Shown: positions 1 through 6,153, counted from the stretch's first letter. The stretch: 7,768 bases of DNA from UBA2259 sp964543485 (GCA_964543485.1 CAZIYI010000017.1:1-7768); one strand, 5' to 3'. Translations and numbers: made by a program. Notes: generated by a model not told the origin, from the letters alone.

Positions 1-390
1 ATGGTTGAGGAAGCAGCAAAGCATGCAGATGAGGATAAAAAGAAGAAGGAGAGGGTGGAGAAAAAGAACAATGCAGATTCTTTGTGTTTTAGTATTGAAA
101 AACTTCTTAAAGAGAATGGAGATAAAATAGAAGGAGATGATAAGAAAGATTTAGAAGAGGGAGTAAAAGAGGTAAAGGAGCTTATCGAAAAAGATGACTT
201 TGATGAAGAAGAGGTAGAAAAGAAAGTAGAGAAATTGACTGAAAAAATGCAAGAGGTGAGTAAGAAGATGTATGAAAAGGCCTCAAAAGAATCTGAAAAA
301 GAAGAGAAAAAAGACGACAAGAAAGGGGATGATAAGAAGGAAGATGAAAAAGAAGAAGAGGTAAAAGAGGGAGAGGTTGTAGATGATTAA
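1..390 (+). CDS. dnaK: Chaperone protein DnaK (Hsp70), C-terminal fragment
   Basis: This is the last 129 residues of the ATP-dependent cytoplasmic chaperone DnaK. The frame is open from the first base, so the leading ATG is an internal methionine and the ATPase and most of the substrate-binding domain lie upstream. Residues 1-95 match the helical lid: the opening MVEEAAKHADEDKKKKERVE followed by KKNNADSL corresponds to the MVRDAEANAEADRK...TRNQGDHL region of E. coli DnaK, and the GDKI that follows is also a lid signature. The final ~34 residues (96-129) are an almost pure Lys/Glu/Asp tail ending GEVVDD. This resembles the acidic VVDAEFEEV-type end of other DnaKs but lacks their Gln/Ala/Gly-rich linker. 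The gene ends with TAA and is followed 5 nt later by a terminator, so it is the last gene of its transcript. Identity is firm; completeness cannot be judged. Confidence 0.93.
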   Translation: MVEEAAKHADEDKKKKERVEKKNNADSLCFSIEKLLKENGDKIEGDDKKDLEEGVKEVKELIEKDDFDEEEVEKKVEKLTEKMQEVSKKMYEKASKESEKEEKKDDKKGDDKKEDEKEEEVKEGEVVDD

Positions 391-395
391 AAATG

Positions 396-423
396 AAGGG
401 GGGCTTTAAGCCCCCTTTGTTTT
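396..423 (+). terminator. Rho-independent terminator after dnaK
   Basis: A GGGGGCT / AGCCCCC stem of 7 bp (399-405 with 409-415) closes a 3-nt loop. It can be extended by two A-T pairs and one G-T pair using 396-398 and 416-418, and a TTTGTTTT run follows at once. It lies 5 nt past the dnaK stop and is by far the most GC-rich stretch nearby. The T-rich complement of the upstream flank would allow some termination in the other direction, but no minus-strand gene reads into it. Confidence 0.9.
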
Positions 424-432
424 CTGCTAACA

Positions 433-438
433 TATACT
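433..438 (+). promoter_or_regulatory. Possible -10 box for the 466-2751 gene
   Basis: TATACT (5 of 6 to TATAAT) lies 27 nt before the start codon and after the dnaK terminator, where a promoter is needed for the next gene. No convincing -35 box is found at 17 bp. An alternative weak pair is TTGTTT at 417-422 with TAAGAT at 440-445, spaced 17 bp. Both are tentative in such AT-rich sequence. Confidence 0.27.
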
Positions 439-465
439 CTAAGATAAATTTAACACTGTCCACCG

Positions 466-2751
466 ATGTCTGAAGAAAAATATGTATCTACTTCGTCTGT
501 TTTTGATATGGTATCGAAGTTACAGAGGGTCCTGTTTTATGCAATACTGTTTGTCATACCTTGGTTTGTAATTCCCCTACCTTATGATTCTACAGAGAAG
601 TTAAAAAGTATAGCTTTCATTTCTCTTTCATCCTTAATCATATTGTTGGAAATTATTAAATGGATTTGGGATGGGAAGATTTCAATTATTAAATCATCGT
701 TGGATAAGATATTCCTTTTGTTATTTGTATCAGTTGTTCTATCTACGGTGTTTGCCCAAGATACATGGATGGCTTTTTGGGGGTATGATGGGAGATTAGG
801 AACTGGTTTATTCGTAATGATTTTTCTTTTCTTGTTCTTCTTTCTTTCTAGAAGTTTCTTACAGAAAAAGAATGAGATAGTGAATTCTGTTACCTCCTTG
901 TCCATGGGAGTATTTGTAATGATTGTTTTAAGTATACTATCTGTTTTAAAAGTAGATATATTCGGATGGCTTCCTTATGTAAATAATTTCTTTGTAGTGG
1001 GCTTACCATTAACATTCTCTTTCCAAGAGATTATGTTAATATCAGGGATATCAGTATTGTTTAATCTTTTCTTGTTAGTTAGTTATCTTCAGGACAAAAA
1101 GTATCAGGGAGTTATCTTTCCCATTATCGGGTTGCTAGTATCTTTCTTCGCATTAACGCTTTTGTCAGTTAATCAAGGGGCATTAGTACCTGTGTTGTTT
1201 TTTGTTGTATTGATACCAGTATGTACATATTTATGGTTTAAACAGAAGAAAGGGCTTAGGGCTATTCCAATTCTTTTATTCTTCTTTGCATTACTCTCAG
1301 CCGGTCTAAGTGTTGGATTCCAATATGAATCATTTATTAAATCTATTTTGGGAGATACTTTTTCTACGATAAATCCTATTAGACTTGGTTCTGATATATC
1401 TTGGGCAGTTGCAAGCTCATCCATAGTCAACGATTTTTTTAGAGGATTAGTAGGACTTGGTAACGATTCTTTTGGTATTGCATATAACCTGTTCAAACCA
1501 TCAACAACTGCAATAATTACTTTAGGCAATACTACTTTTGTTTCTGGTTCAAATGAGATATTTACAATTTTAGCAAACAAGGGATTGATTGGAGTTACTG
1601 TATGGGTAATATTGGGAATTTCCTATCTTAGATTAGTAATAAAACAGATTACCTTGTTTAGAAAAGAAGGGAATTCATTATCCTTTATCCTTACACTTAC
1701 TAGCTTACTCATATTTTTGGGTTCAATATTCTTACCATTCTCATTTTTAACCTATTTCCTTCTATTTATAGTAACTCTACTTTCAACAGTATTTGATAAC
1801 AAAGATGATAATAACGAAGAGTTTTTAGTCAAATTCTGGGCTGTTAATGTAGGGAAAGTAACAAAAGATATAAATAAGACAATAGAGAGTATAAATTGGG
1901 TTCTTACAGTATTTGTAACAATACTTACAACAGCTGGTATTATTTTCCTCTTTGTGAAAACAATGAGTACTGCATATGTTGTGAGGGCTGAATCTTACAA
2001 TATTGAAATAAGTAATAAGTATCAAAATGAACCAGATGTAGATTTAGATATTAAGGAAGATTATCTTGAAAGAATGGTTGATTATTATAGTAAAGCTTTG
2101 AAATATGATTCTTCTGATCCATATGTTAATAGAAAATCTGCTTTGGTATCAACAGAAATAATTAAACTGTTAAGTGAGAGATATAATAAAGCTGAAGAGG
2201 AAGAGAAAGATGCAATTTTATCAAGTATAACTTCATGGAAAAATACATCATTAGATTTATCTAGAGAGGCGGTTAATATATCACCACTTACTTACGCAAA
2301 CTGGAACGCAAGGGCTTCGGTATATATTGGATTAATTTCCGTTGGGCTCTCGGATTACAGTGAAGATGCACTAAATGCATTGCAAAGTTGTATAGATCTT
2401 AACCCTCTTGATTATGATTCATACTATAAAGCAGGACAAATATATATGGTTAAAGAGAATTATGAAAAGGCACTATCTGCTTTTAGTGCAGTATTAAATA
2501 TCAATGGACAACATGTACCATCTTTGGTTCTATCAGCAAGTATATTAAACGAGAATGGAGACAAAGAGAGTTCAATTGCATATTTAGAAGCTGCAAAGAA
2601 AGTTTTAGAAAATAACAAACTAGATTCTGGCGGGATATATGACAATATAATCGAATCATTAAAAGAGCTAGGTGCTGGTTCCGAAGTCGAGCAAATAGAA
2701 GATTTAGAACAAAGTGTTGTTGAGGAGGATACTACGCAACTCTCTGAGTAG
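466..2751 (+). CDS. O-antigen ligase/polymerase-like (Wzy_C) membrane protein with C-terminal TPR repeats
   Basis: This 761-residue protein has about 12-14 predicted membrane segments in residues 21-500, for example ~21-40, 46-66, 80-97, 113-132, 185-207, 214-257, 264-282, 371-391, 405-444 and 477-498. The second half contains TPR-like helices. The core looks like the WaaL/Wzy O-antigen ligase family: WGYDGRLGTG at 105-114 after the third segment, and a long outward loop (~283-370) with GLGNDSFGIAY (330-340) and SNEIFTILANKGLIG (362-376). These correspond to the family's G-x-GP-x-NF and 'NxxLxxLxxxGxxG' signatures. TPR units are clearest at ~632-718 (NPLDYDSYYKAGQIY, then NYEKALSAFSAVL), with weaker ones at ~534-560 and 594-625. 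Known members transfer or polymerise polyprenyl-linked glycans on the outer face of the membrane, so a role in surface polysaccharide or glycoprotein assembly is inferred; the substrate is unknown. An in-frame TAA at 451-453 leaves this ATG as the first start. No Shine-Dalgarno is visible. The 3' end overlaps the convergent ComF-like gene by 20 bp. Confidence 0.8.
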   Translation: MSEEKYVSTSSVFDMVSKLQRVLFYAILFVIPWFVIPLPYDSTEKLKSIAFISLSSLIILLEIIKWIWDGKISIIKSSLDKIFLLLFVSVVLSTVFAQDTWMAFWGYDGRLGTGLFVMIFLFLFFFLSRSFLQKKNEIVNSVTSLSMGVFVMIVLSILSVLKVDIFGWLPYVNNFFVVGLPLTFSFQEIMLISGISVLFNLFLLVSYLQDKKYQGVIFPIIGLLVSFFALTLLSVNQGALVPVLFFVVLIPVCTYLWFKQKKGLRAIPILLFFFALLSAGLSVGFQYESFIKSILGDTFSTINPIRLGSDISWAVASSSIVNDFFRGLVGLGNDSFGIAYNLFKPSTTAIITLGNTTFVSGSNEIFTILANKGLIGVTVWVILGISYLRLVIKQITLFRKEGNSLSFILTLTSLLIFLGSIFLPFSFLTYFLLFIVTLLSTVFDNKDDNNEEFLVKFWAVNVGKVTKDINKTIESINWVLTVFVTILTTAGIIFLFVKTMSTAYVVRAESYNIEISNKYQNEPDVDLDIKEDYLERMVDYYSKALKYDSSDPYVNRKSALVSTEIIKLLSERYNKAEEEEKDAILSSITSWKNTSLDLSREAVNISPLTYANWNARASVYIGLISVGLSDYSEDALNALQSCIDLNPLDYDSYYKAGQIYMVKENYEKALSAFSAVLNINGQHVPSLVLSASILNENGDKESSIAYLEAAKKVLENNKLDSGGIYDNIIESLKELGAGSEVEQIEDLEQSVVEEDTTQLSE

Positions 2752-3274
2752 TTTTAAAGAGAGTTAGAAATTTTATATTTGCATCTTCTCTAAAAGGGCA
2801 TCTCTTTATACTCTCAATAATTTGATTCTTATCTCTAAGTATATAACCAATAAAAAGAATATCTTTGTTTAAGGGATTTTTAGAATTTAGATACTTTGCT
2901 AGGGAGGTGTTTAGTTTAAGATCCTCTTTAATATTAGAGTATATAGGTAGTATATTCGATTGCTTTATAATATCTTTAATATCCAGATATATTATTAAGT
3001 TGTTTAGTAAATATAGATATGGAGAAACTATATTTAGCTGATTTTCTTTATAGAGTATATTCTCTAAACTATCTCTTAAATACCATCCCGTAAAGAACTG
3101 TATTCTTAAATTTAAACATTTGCTATGTGTTTGATACCTATTATTTAATTTATCACAAACAGGGCATGTAGGTAATGTTCTTGGTAGAGTTTTGATACAT
3201 TTATTGCAAAACGATTCTCCTATTTTTGAACAGAGTAGGCATTGAGTAGGAAAGAAAAAATCTAAAAGTGGCAT
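2732..3274 (-). CDS. ComF-family protein: intact double zinc ribbon, degenerate phosphoribosyltransferase domain
   Basis: This 180-residue protein begins LLDFFFPTQCLLC, the typical ComF opening. Two zinc ribbons are visible: C12-x2-C15 with C23-x2-C26, and C37-x2-C40 with H50-x2-C53, where His replaces the usual first Cys of the last pair. The segment FFTGWYLRDSLENILYKENQ (60-79) matches the ComF 'Y...l...ll..lK' linker. The phosphoribosyltransferase half is eroded: where active relatives have the hydrophobic-DD-x-x-TTG PRPP loop, this protein has ILFIGYILRDKNQI (139-152), with neither the acidic pair nor TTG. The RGxNQ-type motif is also absent, and the protein is short compared with ~210-240 residues for the family. 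ComF proteins act in natural transformation alongside the ComFA helicase, at the cytoplasmic side of DNA uptake. Here a zinc-ribbon scaffold or DNA-binding role seems more likely than catalysis, which is inference. No Shine-Dalgarno is seen; two TATAAT boxes sit just upstream of the ATG. Confidence 0.75.
   Translation of the reverse strand: MPLLDFFFPTQCLLCSKIGESFCNKCIKTLPRTLPTCPVCDKLNNRYQTHSKCLNLRIQFFTGWYLRDSLENILYKENQLNIVSPYLYLLNNLIIYLDIKDIIKQSNILPIYSNIKEDLKLNTSLAKYLNSKNPLNKDILFIGYILRDKNQIIESIKRCPFREDANIKFLTLFKTTQRVA
2738..2776 (+). terminator. Possible weak terminator after the Wzy/TPR gene
   Basis: AACTCTCT (2738-2745) is perfectly complementary to AGAGAGTT (2758-2765), an 8-bp stem with a 12-nt loop that contains the TAG stop of the plus-strand gene. 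A TTTTATATTT run follows after 5 nt. The stem lies inside the 3' end of the convergent ComF-like gene. No T tract follows in the minus direction. The long loop and delayed T run make this tentative. Confidence 0.35.
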
Positions 3275-3281
3275 AAATTAA

Positions 3282-3295
3282 ATTATAGTATTATA
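3282..3295 (-). promoter_or_regulatory. Tandem -10 boxes before the ComF-like gene
   Basis: An 8-bp direct repeat, ATTATAGT at 3282-3289 and again at 3290-3297, reads on the minus strand as two perfect TATAAT hexamers (3287-3282 and 3295-3290). The nearer ends 7 nt before the A of the start codon (3274), so transcription would begin at or next to the ATG and give a leaderless or nearly leaderless message. The farther would leave a leader of ~8 nt. No good -35 box is seen at 17-18 bp for either. Confidence 0.45.
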
Positions 3296-3308
3296 GTATT
3301 AAAAATAT

Positions 3309-3337
3309 TTGAATATTCTTACTATTTCTATTATTAT
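3309..3337 (+). promoter_or_regulatory. Possible sigma70 promoter for murJ
   Basis: TTGAAT (3309-3314, 4 of 6) and TATTAT (3332-3337, 5 of 6) are separated by 17 bp in the 103-bp divergent spacer. This would give a leader of ~34 nt before the murJ ATG. Another -10-like TATATT lies at 3353-3358 without a matching -35. The very high A+T content makes chance matches likely. Confidence 0.35.
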
Positions 3338-3377
3338 ATTATTCGCTAGATATATATTGAAAAGATTATCCTAACTA

Positions 3378-5147
3378 ATGAAAAAAAACAGTGTATTTGC
3401 AGTAATGTTGATACTATTTCTAACCAAGATATTGGGATTTTGGAAATTAAGAGTATTTGCTCAATTATTTGGTGCTTCCCATGAGTTGGATATATTCTGG
3501 GCCAGCTTTACAATTCCAGATATCATATTTATGGTTGTTGTGGCTGGCTCTATTAACGCTGCTATTATCCCCATTCTAACTGATGAGCTATATGAAAAAG
3601 GAGATAGGCAGTTTAACAAATTATTCAAACAACTTACTACGATATTTTTCTTTCTTTGTGCTCTACTAGTCCTAATTATATTTATACTCGCACCTCAGAT
3701 AACTAATTGGGTAGTAAGTAATCAATATGCTAGTAATGTATTAAATATTGGGTATAGGATAAACGAATCAGATTACACCTTGTTTATAAGCTTGTTTAGG
3801 ATTGGCTTGCTCTCTCCTTTGTTCTTAAGCTTAAGTGCCTTTATTACTGCGTATTTACAAATTAAGAAACAGTTCTTTATAACTACACTTGCTCCACTAT
3901 TCTACAATCTTGCAATGATAATAGGAACATATTTACTAGTCAGATTTTTCAAATTAGATGTAGTAGGAATAGGTATATCTGCAGTAATTGGTTCTATTAT
4001 TCACTTACTTATACAAATTCCGACCTGGGTAAAGTATTACAAAGAAAATAATGGAATAGATATGTCAATAAAGGAGGTGATTGGAAACAGTAGTATAATT
4101 AAAGCATTTAAACTTGCTTTACCAAGGATGTTTAGTGTACTTGGGGAGCAATTCAATACAGTAGTAAACACATTTATAAGTTTTACACTTACTGCAGGGG
4201 CTTTAAGTGCATATAAATTCGCGTTTAGTTTGCATCTCTTTCCAATAAATATAATTGGAAGTGCTGTTGCACAAGTGGCTCTACCTGATTTAGCAAGACA
4301 TTCATGTAAAAATGAAGCTAAAGAGTTTAAAAAAGTTTTAAATGATTCTATTCAGTTATCCCTGTACTTAATTTTCCCAATAGTTGCAATGTTGTTGGTA
4401 CTTAGGTTACCAATAGTACGTTTAATATATGGTACTGGGGCTTTCGACTGGCAAGATACTCTTTTGACAGCGTGGTGTCTTGCACTGTTAAGTATATCTA
4501 TAATTGGACAAACAGTAATGCAGATACTTTTAAGGGCTTTCTATGCCTTAAAGAATACATGGAGACCCTTAATTGCTGTCCTGTTTGGAATAGCTATAAA
4601 TCTGTTTGGTGCATACTATATTACAAATTTCTTTAGTCATTACTATGACTGGAGACCAATCCTGGAACAGGTATGGACACAGATTTCTACAGCAAATGGA
4701 AATGGGGTACTTCCAGTTCTGAAATCTTTCTTAGAGGATATGACTGTTTGGATAACTACTAGGGGAGATTCAACTTTAGCAGTTGGTGGCTTGGCTTTAA
4801 GTTTTAGTTTGTCATATTTTTTTCAAACGATAGTATCTGTATATATGTTAAATAAGGTCAAAAAAGTATTATCCTGGAAAGTAACTATGTATCCCGTTTT
4901 ACTTAAGCTTGTAAATATGTTGTTAATGATATTTGGTATGTATATCGTTTTTAAACTCTTTGATTTCAAATTAGATACCAGTAAAACAGTATCTGTTCTA
5001 ATTCTTACTATTGTGACATCAGGATACGGTTTACTCTCCTATTTACTCGGCTCGAAAGTATTCTCCCCGAATGAGTATGGTATGGCATTAAGTATAATAA
5101 AAAAAATAAAAGGGAGATTTAGATTCGGTACTAACTTAACGAATTAG
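3378..5147 (+). CDS. murJ: MurJ/MviN-family lipid II flippase (divergent)
   Basis: This is a 589-residue polytopic protein of the MOP superfamily. MurJ moves lipid II from the cytoplasmic to the outer leaflet for peptidoglycan synthesis. Family landmarks run in order: TKILGFWK and FAQLFGASHELDIFWASF in residues 16-44, IPILTDE (64-70), ALPRMFSVLGEQFNTVVNTF (247-266), LFPINIIGSAVAQVALPDLA (287-306), YGTGAF (351-356) and LLRAFYALKNTWRPLIAVLFGIAIN (384-408). Membrane segments cover most of the chain, consistent with 14 helices. Aligned by eye with E. coli MurJ, D39 is kept (D38), but R18 and R24 become K17 and K23, R52 becomes F51 and R270 becomes S284. A ~50-residue insertion (~418-466), rich in Trp and acidic residues, replaces the short loop between helices 11 and 12, making the protein ~70 residues longer than usual. 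An in-frame TAA 6 nt upstream fixes the ATG; no Shine-Dalgarno is visible. The next gene starts 3 nt after the stop. Family is firm; lipid II as substrate is less so. Confidence 0.88.
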   Translation: MKKNSVFAVMLILFLTKILGFWKLRVFAQLFGASHELDIFWASFTIPDIIFMVVVAGSINAAIIPILTDELYEKGDRQFNKLFKQLTTIFFFLCALLVLIIFILAPQITNWVVSNQYASNVLNIGYRINESDYTLFISLFRIGLLSPLFLSLSAFITAYLQIKKQFFITTLAPLFYNLAMIIGTYLLVRFFKLDVVGIGISAVIGSIIHLLIQIPTWVKYYKENNGIDMSIKEVIGNSSIIKAFKLALPRMFSVLGEQFNTVVNTFISFTLTAGALSAYKFAFSLHLFPINIIGSAVAQVALPDLARHSCKNEAKEFKKVLNDSIQLSLYLIFPIVAMLLVLRLPIVRLIYGTGAFDWQDTLLTAWCLALLSISIIGQTVMQILLRAFYALKNTWRPLIAVLFGIAINLFGAYYITNFFSHYYDWRPILEQVWTQISTANGNGVLPVLKSFLEDMTVWITTRGDSTLAVGGLALSFSLSYFFQTIVSVYMLNKVKKVLSWKVTMYPVLLKLVNMLLMIFGMYIVFKLFDFKLDTSKTVSVLILTIVTSGYGLLSYLLGSKVFSPNEYGMALSIIKKIKGRFRFGTNLTN

Positions 5148-5150
5148 CGT

Positions 5151-5756
5151 ATGAAGAGATTCTTTTTTTCTTTGTTAATATTCTTCGGTTTTGTTGTTCT
5201 TTTCTTTTTACTTTTTCTAGGATATATATTTCTGAAATACAGAGCTTGGGAAAAAGATTTTAATTCAAATATTAAGAAAGAGTATGTAATAGAGAAAGAA
5301 GGTATTAAGAGTAAAGAGTTTAATGAAAAGATTTCTAAATTCTCCCTATCATTAGAAGAAACAAAGTACTTAGAGCTTGATGTACAAGATATGGGGGGAA
5401 TCCTTTTTTCAGTATTAGATTCCTATGTAAATGAAAATCTAAAGATTGAGGATATGTATATCTTACCATCAAACTCTAAATGGTTGGTTTATGTCAAAAT
5501 TAAATACCAAGATTTTTCTGGTTGGATATCAACAGATATTAACAAAGATGAGGTAATGAGTGCACAAATATATATTTCAGATATTTGGGTAGGTCCTTTT
5601 CAGATATCCAATATTAACAGTAACCTTGTTAATACAATAAACAACGGTATAGGCGATTCAATAGTGACTTTGAATGAGAATGGTCTGGTTGGTAGATATA
5701 TTGAGAATATAGAATTGACAGATGACTCGGTTGTATTAAAAGGTTCTAGATATTGA
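5151..5756 (+). CDS. Membrane-anchored protein of unknown function, in an operon with murJ
   Basis: I do not recognise this 201-residue protein. Residues 1-3 are MKR, then 4-29 form a single very hydrophobic Phe/Leu-rich segment, so it is likely an N-in anchor with residues ~33-201 outside. Residues 33-70 are charged and probably helical. From ~72 onward alternating hydrophobic residues suggest a beta-rich domain, including WLVYVKIKYQDFSGWIS (111-127), IYISDIWVGPFQISNI (140-155) and IENIELTDDSVVLKG (184-198). The domain and its ending recall the YpmS/DUF2140 and other lipid-binding-like extracytoplasmic families, but that is only a resemblance by eye. The ATG lies 3 nt after the murJ stop and in the same frame, so co-transcription and translational re-initiation are likely and a role with MurJ at the cell surface is plausible. 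The TGA stop lies inside the -35 box of the groES promoter. It contains no cysteine, so it is not a lipoprotein. Confidence 0.72.
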   Translation: MKRFFFSLLIFFGFVVLFFLLFLGYIFLKYRAWEKDFNSNIKKEYVIEKEGIKSKEFNEKISKFSLSLEETKYLELDVQDMGGILFSVLDSYVNENLKIEDMYILPSNSKWLVYVKIKYQDFSGWISTDINKDEVMSAQIYISDIWVGPFQISNINSNLVNTINNGIGDSIVTLNENGLVGRYIENIELTDDSVVLKGSRY

Positions 5757-5781
5757 CATTTCTCCGATATGTTTCTAAAAT
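5753..5781 (+). promoter_or_regulatory. Sigma70-type promoter of groES-groEL
   Basis: TTGACA (5753-5758, 6 of 6) and TAAAAT (5776-5781, 5 of 6) are separated by exactly 17 bp, the best promoter match in the window. The -35 box contains the TGA stop of the upstream gene. Transcription should start near 5787-5789, inside the CIRCE operator, leaving a leader of ~44 nt before groES. No terminator separates it from the murJ operon, so read-through from upstream is possible. Confidence 0.82.
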
Positions 5782-5783
5782 AC

Positions 5784-5810
5784 TTGGCAGTCACTTTTTA
5801 GTATTGCTAA
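5784..5810 (+). promoter_or_regulatory. CIRCE operator (HrcA-binding site), degenerate
   Basis: TTGGCAGTC (5784-5792), a 9-nt spacer and TATTGCTAA (5802-5810) match the CIRCE consensus TTAGCACTC-N9-GAGTGCTAA at 7 of 9 positions in each arm, with the exact spacer length. As RNA the arms would form six Watson-Crick and two G-U pairs with one mismatch. The site starts 2 nt after the -10 box and covers the predicted transcription start, the usual CIRCE position. HrcA bound here would block groESL transcription until heat or unfolded protein titrates it. The hrcA gene itself is not in the window. Confidence 0.8.
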
Positions 5811-5831
5811 TTAATTTGTTTAAATACAACA

Positions 5832-6134
5832 ATGGCAAAAGAATTAAAAATACAACCTTTAGGTAGTAGAGTTTTAGTTAAACCAGAAGAAGTTCAGAAA
5901 ACAACTCCTGGTGGTCTCGTAATTCCTCCAAATGCTTCTGATGAAAAGAAACCATCTTACGGGAAAGTTGTTAAGCTTGGTAAAGGTAAAGATAAAGATG
6001 GAAAGATTCTTAAATTCGATGTTAAAATCGGAGATATGGTGTATTTTAAGAAGTATGCACCAGAGGAGATAGAGATTAATGGCGAAGATCTCTACATTCT
6101 TGATACTGATGATATATTAGCAGTTGCTAAATAA
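5832..6134 (+). CDS. groES: Co-chaperonin GroES (Hsp10)
   Basis: This is a complete 100-residue GroES, the seven-subunit lid that caps GroEL and encloses folding substrates. It starts with IQPLGSRVLVKPEE (7-20). The mobile loop that contacts GroEL follows with the TPGGLVIPP signature (25-33), in place of the common T-x-GGIVLP. SYGKVVKLGKG (42-52), IGDMVYFKKYA (66-76) and the ending DILAVAK are all standard, and the length is normal (95-100). An in-frame TAA at 5808-5810 leaves few alternative starts, and the ATG agrees with the family N-terminus. No Shine-Dalgarno precedes it; the upstream bases are ATACAACA, nearly the same as before groEL. It is transcribed from the CIRCE-controlled promoter and is followed 33 nt later by groEL. 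Confidence 0.97.
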   Translation: MAKELKIQPLGSRVLVKPEEVQKTTPGGLVIPPNASDEKKPSYGKVVKLGKGKDKDGKILKFDVKIGDMVYFKKYAPEEIEINGEDLYILDTDDILAVAK

Positions 6135-6153
6135 CTAGAATTAAATTTTTACA

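Noticed and set aside
1..390. A short independent Lys/Glu-rich protein starting at the ATG at base 1.
   Set aside because: The sequence aligns with the DnaK lid from its first residue, and the frame is open to the window edge, so this is the end of a longer gene.
422..458. Second CIRCE-like site before the Wzy/TPR gene: TTCTGCTAA (422-430) and TTAACACTG (450-458) resemble the two half-sites.
   Set aside because: The half-sites are in reversed order with a 19-nt gap, the first overlaps the dnaK terminator tract, and no partner arm lies at N9 from the 450-458 element.
182..463. Minus-strand reading frame of 93 codons opposite the dnaK tail.
   Set aside because: Its Leu/Phe/Ser/Pro-rich composition is what the complement of a purine-rich Lys/Glu tract yields, and it crosses the terminator.
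3301..3377. Possible tRNA, small RNA or riboswitch in the divergent spacer.
   Set aside because: The spacer is short and almost purely A/T, with no stable GC stem or conserved RNA motif; only promoter-like boxes are visible.
5754..5801. Reassigned UGA (Gly, as in some CPR lineages): reading through the TGA at 5754 would add ~15 residues before a TAG at 5799.
   Set aside because: The long genes contain no internal TGA and use GGN for glycine throughout. The extension would also run through the groES promoter and CIRCE site, and the TGA is a normal position for the protein to end.
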